The notes beneath the pieces were generated by a model. That model ran no database searches. It worked only from the letters and a program-made list of their open reading frames with translations, and was not told the DNA's origin. The translations under genes were made by a program, and so were the position numbers. A stretch of 64,000 bases of DNA from Desulfobacterales bacterium (GTDB lineage Bacteria; Desulfobacterota; Desulfobacteria; Desulfobacterales; JAEINQ01): contig JAEINQ010000041.1 in the NCBI GenBank assembly GCA_016342285.1, positions 1 through 64,000 on the forward strand. Reading direction: 5' to 3'. This document shows, piece after piece, positions 54,711-63,008 of this stretch (within the stretch, counting starts at the first letter, position 1; each line of letters starts with the position of its first letter).

Positions 54711-54766
54711 AAATGGGATTTTTTCAATCGATAAATGCTCAGAAAAACGGGAAGGAGAGCCAAACT

Positions 54767-55999
54767 GTGCAAACCCCAATGACTCGTGTCTATGGCTACC
54801 GTTGGATCGTCCTGATCGTCTTTGCCGTCATCAGTGCGGTGGTCCAGATGCAGTGGCTCACCTTTGCTCCCATCGCTCGGGAGGCCCGAATCTTCTATGG
54901 GGCCACGCCGCTTCAGATCGATTTCCTCTCCATGCTTTTCATGATTGTTTTTCTGGTGGTGTGCATGCCGGCTTCCTATATCATCGATACCTACGGTATC
55001 CGCATCGGTATTGGCATCGGCGCCGTTCTCACCGGGGTGTTCGGTCTCTTCAAAGGGGTTTTTGCCGATCAATACAGCACGGTGATGGTGGCCCAGATCG
55101 GCCTGGCCGTGGCCCAGCCCTTTATTTTGAATGCCGGCACCAAACTGGCCATGCGCTGGTTTCCGGTCCATGAACGGGCCACTGCCGTGGGGATTGCGAC
55201 CCTGGCCCAGTTTGTCGGGATCATCGGGGTCATGGTGGCCACGCCGTTGCTCATCGCGGGCGGCGGCGGGGAAGGGGAGCGGATTCCCTTCATGCTTCAG
55301 ATTTACGGGGCGGTTTCGGTCGTTGGTGCCGTGGCCCTTCTGGCCTTTTTAAGGGAGCGGCCCCCCACGCCGCCCACGGCCCGGGGGGGCGAGGGGCGTG
55401 TCCGGATGATCGAGGGGGTCGGGCTCATGTTTAAAAATCGCAACATGCGCCTGCTGGTCCTGCTCTTTTTTATCGGGCTGGGCATGTTCAACGCCATCAG
55501 CACCTGTATTGACCAGATATGCCAGATCAAGGGGCTGACCATGGAGCAGACCGGGCTGGTGGGCGGCCTGATCCTCATCGCCGGCGTGGTGGGGGCGGTG
55601 ATTCTGCCGCCGCTTTCCGATCGGGCCCGGAAAAGAAAAGCATATCTGGTCCTGGGCATGGCCTGCATGATTCCCGGACTCATGGGGCTGACTTTTTTGA
55701 CCAGCTACGTCGGCTTACTGGTGTCGGCGTTTGTCTTCGGGTTTTTCTTTCTTGGTGCCGGAGGGCCCGTGGGCTTCCAATACGGTGCGGAGATCAGCTT
55801 CCCCGCTCCCGAGTCCACCTCTCAGGGCCTGCTCACCCTGGCCGGACAGATTTCGGGCATCCTCTTCATCGTGGGCATGAACGTCGTCGGCATGATCCCT
55901 TTTATGGTTCTGTTTGTCGCCATGGCCCTGGTGAACATCTACCTCTGCCTGAGGCTCGACGAATCGCCCATGATCATGGGCGATGCCATTGAGAAATGA
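54767..55999 (+). CDS. MFS transporter
   Basis: About 410 residues with 12 hydrophobic helices and a hydrophilic loop after helix 6 (about 210-230, rich in Arg/Gly/Pro). The frame opens at 54713, but AGGAG lies nine bases before a GTG at 54767, which also gives a normal N-terminus just ahead of helix 1. Probably the importer or exporter for the substrate of the two kinases. Last gene of the TetR operon. Confidence 0.8.
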   Translation: MQTPMTRVYGYRWIVLIVFAVISAVVQMQWLTFAPIAREARIFYGATPLQIDFLSMLFMIVFLVVCMPASYIIDTYGIRIGIGIGAVLTGVFGLFKGVFADQYSTVMVAQIGLAVAQPFILNAGTKLAMRWFPVHERATAVGIATLAQFVGIIGVMVATPLLIAGGGGEGERIPFMLQIYGAVSVVGAVALLAFLRERPPTPPTARGGEGRVRMIEGVGLMFKNRNMRLLVLLFFIGLGMFNAISTCIDQICQIKGLTMEQTGLVGGLILIAGVVGAVILPPLSDRARKRKAYLVLGMACMIPGLMGLTFLTSYVGLLVSAFVFGFFFLGAGGPVGFQYGAEISFPAPESTSQGLLTLAGQISGILFIVGMNVVGMIPFMVLFVAMALVNIYLCLRLDESPMIMGDAIEK

Positions 56000-56162
56000 C
56001 GGCCTTTGTTGTTGAACTGAAATTTATGCGGATAAAACCGCCATCGGGGAAAATATGGCCGTCTGAGCCTTGCGACCTCGCCTGTCCAATGCCGCCCCTG
56101 GGGGAGCGATGCGCCACCTGCTGGGGGGGTGTTGGTCGGGTCCCATGGAAGAGGGAGCATAA

Positions 56163-56204
56163 TGCTCAATTTTCAATAATCAATGTTCAAAGCGGTATTC
56201 TGTC
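56163..56204. repeat. Dispersed intergenic repeat, copy C (inverted)
   Basis: The run at 56180-56204 matches the reverse complement of 32713-32737 at 24 of 25 bases. The flanking AATGCTCAATTTTCAA also recurs in the other copies. Confidence 0.65.
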
Positions 56205-56224
56205 ATGTATAGCTTTATAAATAA

Positions 56225-56244
56225 GTGGAGCGAAGCGACTCCAC
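56225..56244 (-). terminator. Weak stem-loop between convergent MFS and dapB
   Basis: GTGGAG/CTCCAC with an 8-base loop. Read on the minus strand it is followed by TTATTTAT, so it may weakly end the dapB transcript. Confidence 0.35.
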
Positions 56245-56272
56245 GAACCTTGAACCTTGAACCTCTTTCCGC

Positions 56273-57100
56273 TTACCCCTTCAACACATCGATCATGGAA
56301 AAGACCGATCCCGTTGCCCCTTTGGTGATCTTTTTCACGAGAAAAGCCACGGCATCCAGGACTCCCGGAGTGTAGATATCCCGGCCGTTGACATTGTGGG
56401 TGAATTCAAAGGTGACGGTTTGATCAGCCGACGTCAGGGTATAGGTATGCCAGCCGTGGCCGCCCAGGTGAGCCTCGGGAATGCCCAGTTCGGTCCGTTG
56501 GGTTTGCGGGTCGCGAACCATGCGAATCTGATCGGCACCAAAGGGGATGCCCATGGCGTTGAAATAGGAAACCATGGCCTTTGCCGTGCCGCTGGTGTCG
56601 GCTTTTCCCTGTTGATGGCTTTCCGTGACCGCAAGCCGGTACCCTTTGAACAGATCGGGAAAGGTTTCGGCCCCGTAAGCCATCATGGCCTGGAGCCCAA
56701 CGATCTGTTTGGCCATATTGGGAGCGATGACAGCGGCAATGGACGATTGCCGGACAGTTTCCGCCAGTCTTTCCCGGTCGCCGCCCGTGGTGCCCATGAC
56801 AAAGGGGAGGTTGTGTCGGCAGTAGAAATCGGCGTTGGCGTTGACAGCGGTCGGGTGGGTGAAATCGACGCTGATAAAAGGCGCCTGGGATGTCACAATC
56901 TCGGCCATGACCGCATCCCGTCCCTCGGGCCGGATCAGTCGGACGGTTTTTCCCGCCACCGTGCATGTCTCATCGGTGATTTCCGGCCCGGTCAGGGACC
57001 ATGGCACCAGGGTGAAGCCTTCGCCGGCGGCCACGCCGGCGGCAATGATCCGGCAGACATTGCCCGGCAGTCCGTTGATCATGACATGGATGGATGTCAT
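56273..57100 (-). CDS. dapB: 4-hydroxy-tetrahydrodipicolinate reductase (plant-like DapB)
   Basis: A 275-residue DapB. The Rossmann start is INGLPGNVCR, VDFTHPTAV and GTTGGDRE form the cofactor wall, and ESHQQGKADTSGTAKA is the active-site loop with the catalytic Lys and SGTA. The sequence is of the type shared by plants and some bacteria rather than the E. coli form. It reduces the lysine/diaminopimelate precursor, a step needed for peptidoglycan cross-links. It lies 49 bases behind the MurU-AmgK-like gene and starts after GGGAGG. Confidence 0.88.
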   Translation of the reverse strand: MTSIHVMINGLPGNVCRIIAAGVAAGEGFTLVPWSLTGPEITDETCTVAGKTVRLIRPEGRDAVMAEIVTSQAPFISVDFTHPTAVNANADFYCRHNLPFVMGTTGGDRERLAETVRQSSIAAVIAPNMAKQIVGLQAMMAYGAETFPDLFKGYRLAVTESHQQGKADTSGTAKAMVSYFNAMGIPFGADQIRMVRDPQTQRTELGIPEAHLGGHGWHTYTLTSADQTVTFEFTHNVNGRDIYTPGVLDAVAFLVKKITKGATGSVFSMIDVLKG

Positions 57101-57149
57101 TTGTTTCCTCCCTTTGTCTCAATGGAAACATCTATGGGTGCCCACCCAC

Positions 57150-58853
57150 TCAAAAACCGATTCGTGGACGGGCACGAGTTAGTTCCCGTGCCAGTTCGTT
57201 CAACCGTGACAGGGCACCGTCGCCCAGGGCGGTCAGGTTCTGATTCAATGTGGCTGCTGCTCGGGGGATATACGCTTCAAAGGCTGATTTGCCTTTTACC
57301 CGGGTCAGATGGCCGAAGGCACCAAGCATCTGAAGATTCCGGGTGATGCGGCAGTAGGTGTAGCCTTTTCGGAAACGGGTCGCATCGACAACGACCTTCT
57401 CCTGCATGGACGCGATGCATTCGGCCAGCAGCATCTCCTGAACCAGCTCGGGAAGTTTTGTGTACGGGTCGATGAGCAGAGATGCCAGGTCATACTGGAT
57501 CGGTCCCGGGCGGCCGCCCTGAAAATCGATGATGCGGCAGCGGCCGTTGTGGACCATGAGATTGCGGGATTGGAAATCCCGGTGCATGAATCCCATGATC
57601 GCGAAGTCCAGGGCTTTTGTGGCCAGGGCCTCGAATTCTTCGGCAAAGGATTCAAACGCCAGGTCCATGCCCAGGTAGTTTTTGCAGAAGGCCTCGATAA
57701 AGTACCGGCACTCGGCATTGACGATGGTCGCACGGTCGTAGGCCGGGCTCTGATGGGTCCAGGCCGGATCAAATCCCTCTGCCCCCTGAACCGAGAGGTC
57801 CACGAGCATCTGGACCACCGGTCCATAGAGGGCGAGAAGCTCAGCTTGGGTGCCGGCCTTGAGAGCCTTGTCCTGAAGCAGGACGTCACCAAGGTCTTCG
57901 ATGCAGACCATCCCCGAAAACCGATCCTGGAAGAAGATTTCCGGTACCGGAAGCCCCTTTTTATGCAGATGCCGGCCGATGGCCACGAAGGCATCCACTT
58001 CCGATGTCCGGTCCGTGTCGGTAATGCCGTGGTCGGCCACGATGATGGACCGGTGGCCTTCAACCAGTCGGTGCCATCGGCGGTCAGAGCCGTCACCGGC
58101 AAGTTTCTGCCACAGGGCATCCGGCCCCGGGAGACGCCCAAACACCCGTTGAAATCCGGATCGACCCGTCATTTCAAGGGCGGCCGCCCGGTAGCGTTCC
58201 GGGGTGCCTGCATCGGCCCAGTAACGATGTTCGACCACCGCCGCCCGGATCGGTATGCCCGCGTCAATCATGCGGTCATAGGCATTGATGCTGCTGAAAA
58301 AAACACTTTGGGGAAAATAGTCGAGCACCGCCGGGTCGATGACCTGGATACCGGTGAATGTCAGTCGGCGTTCCGGGTCGCCATGGGGATCGGCGGGGCC
58401 GAAGCCGATTACCTTCCCCTGGGGATTTACGGATACGCTGTTAAAGGCCGGGTCATCCACCAGCACCAGGGTGACCGGTGCGCTCTGATCGCAGTGGGAT
58501 CGATAGATTTCTTTCAGATCGATATCGGTGACGATGTCGCTGTTGACGACCATGAACGGTTCGCGGTCCCAGAAGTCACGCAGATTGGCGATGGCGCCTC
58601 CGGTGCCGAGAATGTCGGGTTCGTGCCGCGTCCATACGGGGACCGAATACCGGCCCTCGGCCACGTGTCGGCAAACCTGGTCCGCCAGGTGGTGGGTGTT
58701 GACCGCCACGGACGTGCATCCGGCCTTTTCCAGGGCGTCGATGATCCGGTCCAGCAGGGTGCGGCCGGCCATGGAAAAAAGTGGCTTGGGTCTGCGGTCG
58801 GTATGGGGGCGCAGTCGGGTGCCAAACCCTGCGGCAAGGATCAGTGCTTTCAT
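57150..58853 (-). CDS. MurU-AmgK-like fusion: nucleotidyltransferase plus sugar kinase
   Basis: A 567-residue two-domain protein. Residues 1-230 are a sugar-1-phosphate nucleotidyltransferase (LAAGFGTRLRPHTDRRPKPL; metal Asp in VVNSDIVTDID). Residues 250-560 are an APH-type kinase with the catalytic loop HRDFQSRN near 420 and IDFQGG near 443. In Pseudomonas the separate MurU (about 223 aa) and AmgK (about 339 aa) convert MurNAc to UDP-MurNAc; their summed length and order match this fusion. Another sugar-1-P pathway is possible. Encoded with dapB and not far from a NamZ-type gene. Confidence 0.82.
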   Translation of the reverse strand: MKALILAAGFGTRLRPHTDRRPKPLFSMAGRTLLDRIIDALEKAGCTSVAVNTHHLADQVCRHVAEGRYSVPVWTRHEPDILGTGGAIANLRDFWDREPFMVVNSDIVTDIDLKEIYRSHCDQSAPVTLVLVDDPAFNSVSVNPQGKVIGFGPADPHGDPERRLTFTGIQVIDPAVLDYFPQSVFFSSINAYDRMIDAGIPIRAAVVEHRYWADAGTPERYRAAALEMTGRSGFQRVFGRLPGPDALWQKLAGDGSDRRWHRLVEGHRSIIVADHGITDTDRTSEVDAFVAIGRHLHKKGLPVPEIFFQDRFSGMVCIEDLGDVLLQDKALKAGTQAELLALYGPVVQMLVDLSVQGAEGFDPAWTHQSPAYDRATIVNAECRYFIEAFCKNYLGMDLAFESFAEEFEALATKALDFAIMGFMHRDFQSRNLMVHNGRCRIIDFQGGRPGPIQYDLASLLIDPYTKLPELVQEMLLAECIASMQEKVVVDATRFRKGYTYCRITRNLQMLGAFGHLTRVKGKSAFEAYIPRAAATLNQNLTALGDGALSRLNELARELTRARPRIGF

Positions 58854-58966
58854 GGGGTTCAGTTTTGCCAGTTAGGCCGGTTATCCGGTTGGGCCAGTTT
58901 TTCAGCTGGGCCGCCTGATGAGCGGGAGGCCTCAGGCAGTCTCCAAAGGGAGGCAGGCTCAATATC

Positions 58967-59094
58967 CAATGTCGAACTCCCAATTTTCAATTTCCAAGGA
59001 AGGTATTTTGCGATTTTTGAGCTTTTCATCATTGGCGGAGTGTCGCGACGTCATCCTTAAGCCTTGGACATTGGTTGTTGGAAATTCGACATTG
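58967..59094. repeat. 128-bp element with 10-bp inverted ends
   Basis: CAATGTCGAA (58967-58976) and TTCGACATTG (59085-59094) are exact complements, each continuing into similar CCAATTTTCAA/TTGGTTGTTGG sequence. Similar CAATNTCCAA-type sequence recurs near 44650 and 56170, so this may be a miniature repeat unit. Confidence 0.5.
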
Positions 59095-59199
59095 CCCTGG
59101 CCGGCAGTTCATCTTCTCGCAGGAACGGTTGTCCCTCTCCGGCTCCACTAAGTAAAGAATCCTGGCCCAGAGGACCATGCTTTAGTCACTTCCAACAAA

Positions 59200-59266
59200 G
59201 CGGTCTCGGCATAGCCAATTGACTCTGACCACGCCCACAGGACGTGGATTCCTACTGCAAATTGAA
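59200..59266. repeat. 65-bp dispersed repeat, copy 2
   Basis: Matches 45901-45966 at about 85 percent by eye in the same orientation. Here the central CCACG/CGTGG hairpin is perfect. Confidence 0.8.
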
Positions 59267-59322
59267 ATGATGGCCGTCGGAGTCCGTCCGGTCTCGTCAA
59301 CCGGCAGGCCGGCCGACTCCTT

Positions 59323-61956
59323 CTAAGGCGCCGTGTCTTGAAGATATTTGCGGATGGCGTCGCTGTATAAGGCGATTTTTTCCAGGTCCTGAGGGCCTTC
59401 GATACCGACATTGGCACAAAAGGCGATGCCGTTTTTGTAGTTGACCTTGCTCAGGGCCTCTTTTCTTTCAATTTCTTCCTTTCGGTACATCCGGTTTCCC
59501 AGGGATTCCACCTTTTTGAGTCGGTCCTTGGCATCGGTCGGTTTTTTCTTGGCCTCGGTTTCGAAATAACTGAGCACGATCAGATACGACTCGAAATAGG
59601 TTGCCAGAAAACCGGCAAAGAGCTTGAGTTTTCGAAAGCCCGCGGAGGTGATGTTATACGTGTCCGGCAACGTGGGGTGGGGCATGAGAATGGCGTCATT
59701 GATAAATGCCTTGATGTTTTTCCGGACAAAATGCTCCGGCGGGTGATCCACGTCATAGGCGAACTCGTATTTGAACAGGTCCCGAATAAATCTGTAGGTG
59801 TCGTTTAGGTCCGTGGCCGAGAACTGAAATGCGTCTTTTTTAAGAATCGCCAGGGCGGTGATGGCTGCCGGGACGAAATAAGAGACTGCGTTGTTCTTGT
59901 AATATTCCAGGTTGGGGCGCTTGGCTTCCACCGCCGTATAGACAATGTTTTCCGGATCCTTGTCCGCCCCAAGGTGAATGCGTTCGATGAACTTGCGCTG
60001 GACATAGGCGTCCAGGGCCTGCTCCACGGCCCGGCTCGGATCGATGACCAGGGTGTCGGCCATGGCCACCTGTTGGGAGGTCAGGTAGGCCAGGTAGGTG
60101 TCCATGACAAAATCGAGATCCTCGCGGGAGACCCGCTTTTTGCTGCTGTTTAAAAAGGCGCCGGCCACGATGGCATGTGGGGTGACCACGGAGACCCGGT
60201 TGATGGCGTTGATGGCACGATAGCCCAGGTTTCGGCACAGGGCCGCTTCGTCGACCGGCGACAGGGTTTCCAGGTCGATGCCGGCGTTCTCCAAAAGCTC
60301 CTTGAAACTGATGGGTTCGTCGAATCGCAGGTAGATCCGTCCATATCTTTTTTTAAGGAACTTTCGTGCCCCAATGACCTGCTTGAAGCTTTCCGCCTCT
60401 TTTTGTCCTCCTTCAAGTTCCTTAAGGTAGGCGGTTTCTTCCAGAACCCGGTCGTAGCCGATATAGATGGGGGCGATGATCAAATCATCGCAGGCGCCAT
60501 TTTTATAGGCATTGATGATCATGGACAGCAGGCCGAGCTTGGGCAGGATCATCTTGCCGGTCCGGCTCCGGCCCCCTTCGATGAAGAATTCGATGTTGAA
60601 TCCTTCGGCCAGCAGCTTATGGATGTATTCGGCAAAGATGCGGGCGTAAAGGGGCTGGCCCTTGAAAGAGCGCCTCAGGAAAAAGGCACCGCTCGTGCGG
60701 AAAATAGGGCCCAGAGGCCAAAAGCTCAGGTTTTTGCCCGCGGCGATATGGGGACAGGGCATGTTGTTTTCATGGAACACCCACGACAGGATCAGGTAGT
60801 CGATATGGCTTTTGTGATTGGGGATCATGATCAGGGGGCCGCGGCGGGACATGTTCTTGAGGCGCTGCAGGCCTTTCTGGTCAACGCTGACCCCGTCATA
60901 CATGACGTTGAACACCCACCGCAGGAAAATGTACAGGGCCCGTATGGTCCGGATGCTGTAATTGGCGGCGATTTCATCCAGATAGCCGGAGGCCTGCTTG
61001 TGGGCCTGATACAGCGGCACCGCCTCTGTCTTGGCATGCTCACCCATGAAGGTCCGCACCCGTTCGCTGGTCAAAATATCTTCGATCAGTTCCTGGCGTG
61101 ATTTGAGCACCGGGCCGGTGATGCTTTGACGGTGGCTGTTAATGCGGGCCACCAGGCGTCTGCGAAGGGCGTCGGTCAGTTGTTCAGGGCTGCGTTGGTG
61201 ATTTTCAGGAAAGGCGATGAATTCGCGCAAGTTGACCGGTTCTGAAATTTCAACGAGAATTTTCTCCGGGTTTCGAAACAGAATCGCCCACCGTCGGAGA
61301 AACCCGGGGCGCTGATCGGGGCCGAAGAAAATCTCGACCATGCTCGGTACGGAGTGGCTCGGTTTGGTGCCGAAACACATCAACTGGGGCACCAGATAGA
61401 TGGGTTTGTCGATGCGTCGTTGAATTTCGATGAGATGGAGCAGGGGATCCGGTTTTGCCTTGACGAAACGCTGATAAAAAACCTTCCTGCCGATGAGAAA
61501 CAGCGAGGCGGCGCGACCGGCCAGCAGTTCCTGCTGAATGTAGCCGCTTCGGTAGAGGCTTGGCAGGCTCCGGTATTGGAGCAGGTGATCGATTCTGGCC
61601 AGCGCCATGCGCAGCAGTCGGCCCAGAGGCTGCCACAGGAGCCTGCGGTATTCAAACGCCAGTTCCGGTACCGGCAACGACTCCTGGGCGTATCGGGAAT
61701 GAAAGAACATCTGTTCGAAACTGCTCTTGTATTTGCTGATGTAGACAACCACGGCATCGTCGGGAAGATGTCGCAAAATATCGGTCTGGGTTTTGTCGAT
61801 GCGAATACCTGAAAAGAAAAGCCGGCGAAGCGCTCCGGAAATCCATCCGGTTTGCGCCGGCAGCAGAACACCAAAATAGGCATGGGTTCCGTCCAGAAAG
61901 CGGTCGGTCCAGCGTCTCATACGATATTTGGTGCGTTTCCAAAAGTGCTGGGGCAT
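59323..61956 (-). CDS. plsB: Glycerol-3-phosphate acyltransferase
   Basis: An 877-residue PlsB-type acyltransferase. The catalytic block NHKSHIDYL (His-x4-Asp) near residue 385 is followed by FLRRSF, FIEGGRSRTGK and the substrate-binding PIYIGYDR. Length is slightly above E. coli PlsB (807). The ATG at 61956 with AGGA upstream is preferred over the frame start at 61995. It transfers an acyl chain to the sn-1 position of glycerol-3-phosphate at the inner membrane, the first step of phospholipid synthesis. It stands alone. Confidence 0.92.
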   Translation of the reverse strand: MPQHFWKRTKYRMRRWTDRFLDGTHAYFGVLLPAQTGWISGALRRLFFSGIRIDKTQTDILRHLPDDAVVVYISKYKSSFEQMFFHSRYAQESLPVPELAFEYRRLLWQPLGRLLRMALARIDHLLQYRSLPSLYRSGYIQQELLAGRAASLFLIGRKVFYQRFVKAKPDPLLHLIEIQRRIDKPIYLVPQLMCFGTKPSHSVPSMVEIFFGPDQRPGFLRRWAILFRNPEKILVEISEPVNLREFIAFPENHQRSPEQLTDALRRRLVARINSHRQSITGPVLKSRQELIEDILTSERVRTFMGEHAKTEAVPLYQAHKQASGYLDEIAANYSIRTIRALYIFLRWVFNVMYDGVSVDQKGLQRLKNMSRRGPLIMIPNHKSHIDYLILSWVFHENNMPCPHIAAGKNLSFWPLGPIFRTSGAFFLRRSFKGQPLYARIFAEYIHKLLAEGFNIEFFIEGGRSRTGKMILPKLGLLSMIINAYKNGACDDLIIAPIYIGYDRVLEETAYLKELEGGQKEAESFKQVIGARKFLKKRYGRIYLRFDEPISFKELLENAGIDLETLSPVDEAALCRNLGYRAINAINRVSVVTPHAIVAGAFLNSSKKRVSREDLDFVMDTYLAYLTSQQVAMADTLVIDPSRAVEQALDAYVQRKFIERIHLGADKDPENIVYTAVEAKRPNLEYYKNNAVSYFVPAAITALAILKKDAFQFSATDLNDTYRFIRDLFKYEFAYDVDHPPEHFVRKNIKAFINDAILMPHPTLPDTYNITSAGFRKLKLFAGFLATYFESYLIVLSYFETEAKKKPTDAKDRLKKVESLGNRMYRKEEIERKEALSKVNYKNGIAFCANVGIEGPQDLEKIALYSDAIRKYLQDTAP

Positions 61957-62305
61957 GGTGAAATCCTGTTCACGGGTTGGGTACGAAAAAATCAAAAACT
62001 AACAAAAGCGCAAGGGCTTTGCAATCCCAATTTTAATGCCCTAATCTGGGGAATCCTTTTAATTCAAATTGTTAGGGGTCATGAAAAGAATTCGGGCATT
62101 GCCGTTGCGGTTTTGTCCGGCCAAAAATCTGCTTGTCTTACCCCGATTGTTATGATAACTGCCTGTGATGTTGAGTGTTCACGAATCGACAGGGTATGCC
62201 CCCCCATTATCAAGATAGGCAGTCACTCCGCCGTGAGGGTCGCTGCTGTCGGGAAAACCCGGAAAATCTTTGAACCGAAATCACACTAAAGGAGGATGAG
62301 TTTTT
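61957..62305. other. Intergenic region before the small membrane protein
   Basis: These 349 bases lie between divergent genes. I see no convincing promoter boxes, repeat or RNA gene; only the AAAGGAGGA ribosome site at its right end is clear. Confidence 0.4.
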
Positions 62306-62593
62306 ATGAAGACGTTAATTGGTGGCGCCATTGCAGCTGTGTTGGGTCTTATAGGACTTTCTGTTTGGTTCAGTGAATTTTTACAGATCCTTGCCGGCGC
62401 GGTACCCATCATGCTCCTTCTGGGTGGTGGGCTGGCCCTTTACCTGGGCTTTGACGAGTTGAAGGACTCGTGGAAAAAGGATGAGTCCTTTGACACCGGC
62501 ACAACCGGCACAACCGGCGATTCGGATCAGTACAAATCCGAAATCGATGCCCTGAAAAAGGAAATCGAGGACCTCAAGGCTGAAAAAGCCTGA
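62306..62593 (+). CDS. Small two-TM protein with C-terminal coiled coil
   Basis: A 95-residue protein that I do not recognise. Two adjacent hydrophobic helices (about 3-22 and 30-48), a short acidic segment, a Gly-Thr-rich linker (TGTTGTTGD) and a heptad-patterned charged tail (EIDALKKEIEDLKAEKA) suggest a membrane-anchored coiled coil. Excellent ribosome site AAAGGAGGA and a strong terminator downstream argue that it is real and well expressed on its own. Confidence 0.75.
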   Translation: MKTLIGGAIAAVLGLIGLSVWFSEFLQILAGAVPIMLLLGGGLALYLGFDELKDSWKKDESFDTGTTGTTGDSDQYKSEIDALKKEIEDLKAEKA

Positions 62594-62622
62594 TCCTTTT
62601 CATCCTGCCCCCAAGACCATTT

Positions 62623-62664
62623 GCCGCCCTGCCCGGATCCCTTCAGGCGGGGCGGCTCGTTTTT
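62623..62664 (+). terminator. Rho-independent terminator after the small membrane protein
   Basis: An 11-bp stem GCCGCCCTGCC/GGCGGGGCGGC (one G-U pair) with a 12-base loop is followed by TCGTTTTT. Confidence 0.75.
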
Positions 62665-62888
62665 CTCGCGCTGATTGTCTCGTGCCGATACGGTTGCGCC
62701 CTGTTTTTGCAGTCCTTTTTCGGCCTAAGGCGACGGATGGCGCCCACCCTGCCAGCTTATCCCCACCCCAATACCCGCATCCAGCATCTCGCATCTCGCA
62801 TCCAGCGATTCCGCCGGCAGAGCCAGTTTGAACGAGAACGAAACTTTCCGTGAAGTTTCATACAAGCATCCAGTATCCAGCGCTGCCG

Positions 62889-62981
62889 CCGGTTTTCGAC
62901 CTGGTCGATACCGACCAGAATGGCCTCGAGTTCGGCGATATTGTTGGTGCCCATGCCGATGAACCGGGAAACCTCCTTCAT
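62889..62981 (-). pseudogene. Probable RNase HI-like gene remnant
   Basis: About 31 codons starting MKEVSRFIG contain GTNNIAELEAILVGI, which matches the TNN-x-x-E block of RNase H-fold proteins that carries a catalytic Glu. A stop lies eight codons upstream at the NamZ gene's 3' end, and downstream the frame runs into ATCCAGT-type heptamers and loses similarity. The N- and C-terminal thirds of an RNase H domain are missing, so this is probably a fragment left by rearrangement. Confidence 0.5.
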
Positions 62982-62982
62982 A

Positions 62983-63008
62983 AGATAAAAATGTCCACAT
63001 TTTTATCT
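62983..63008. promoter_or_regulatory. 26-bp palindrome at the NamZ 3' end
   Basis: AGATAAAAATGT and ACATTTTTATCT are exact 12-bp complements separated by CC. It spans the stop codon of the DUF1343 gene. It could be a protein-binding dyad or a hairpin ending that transcript. Confidence 0.5.

Larger units (their letters stand above)
58854..59322. other. Repeat-rich intergenic region
   Basis: These 469 bases lie between murU-amgK and plsB. They hold the inverted element 58967-59094, the dispersed repeat 59200-59266 and a GGAGTC/GACTCC hairpin (59279-59320) just past the plsB stop. No gene is visible. Confidence 0.6.
62594..63002. other. Intergenic region with terminator, heptamers and RNase H remnant
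   Basis: It holds, left to right, a terminator (62623-62664), scattered ATCCAGC-type heptamers (62778-62810, 62868-62880), the probable RNase H fragment and most of the palindrome at 62983-63008. Confidence 0.6.

Noticed and set aside
57309..59060. 583-codon open frame on the plus strand opposite the MurU-AmgK-like gene
   Set aside because: The minus-strand protein has complete catalytic motifs; the plus frame is a GC-rich shadow without any.
59279..59320. plsB terminator hairpin
   Set aside because: GGAGTC/GACTCC pairs, but no T-run follows on the minus strand, so it was not listed as a terminator.
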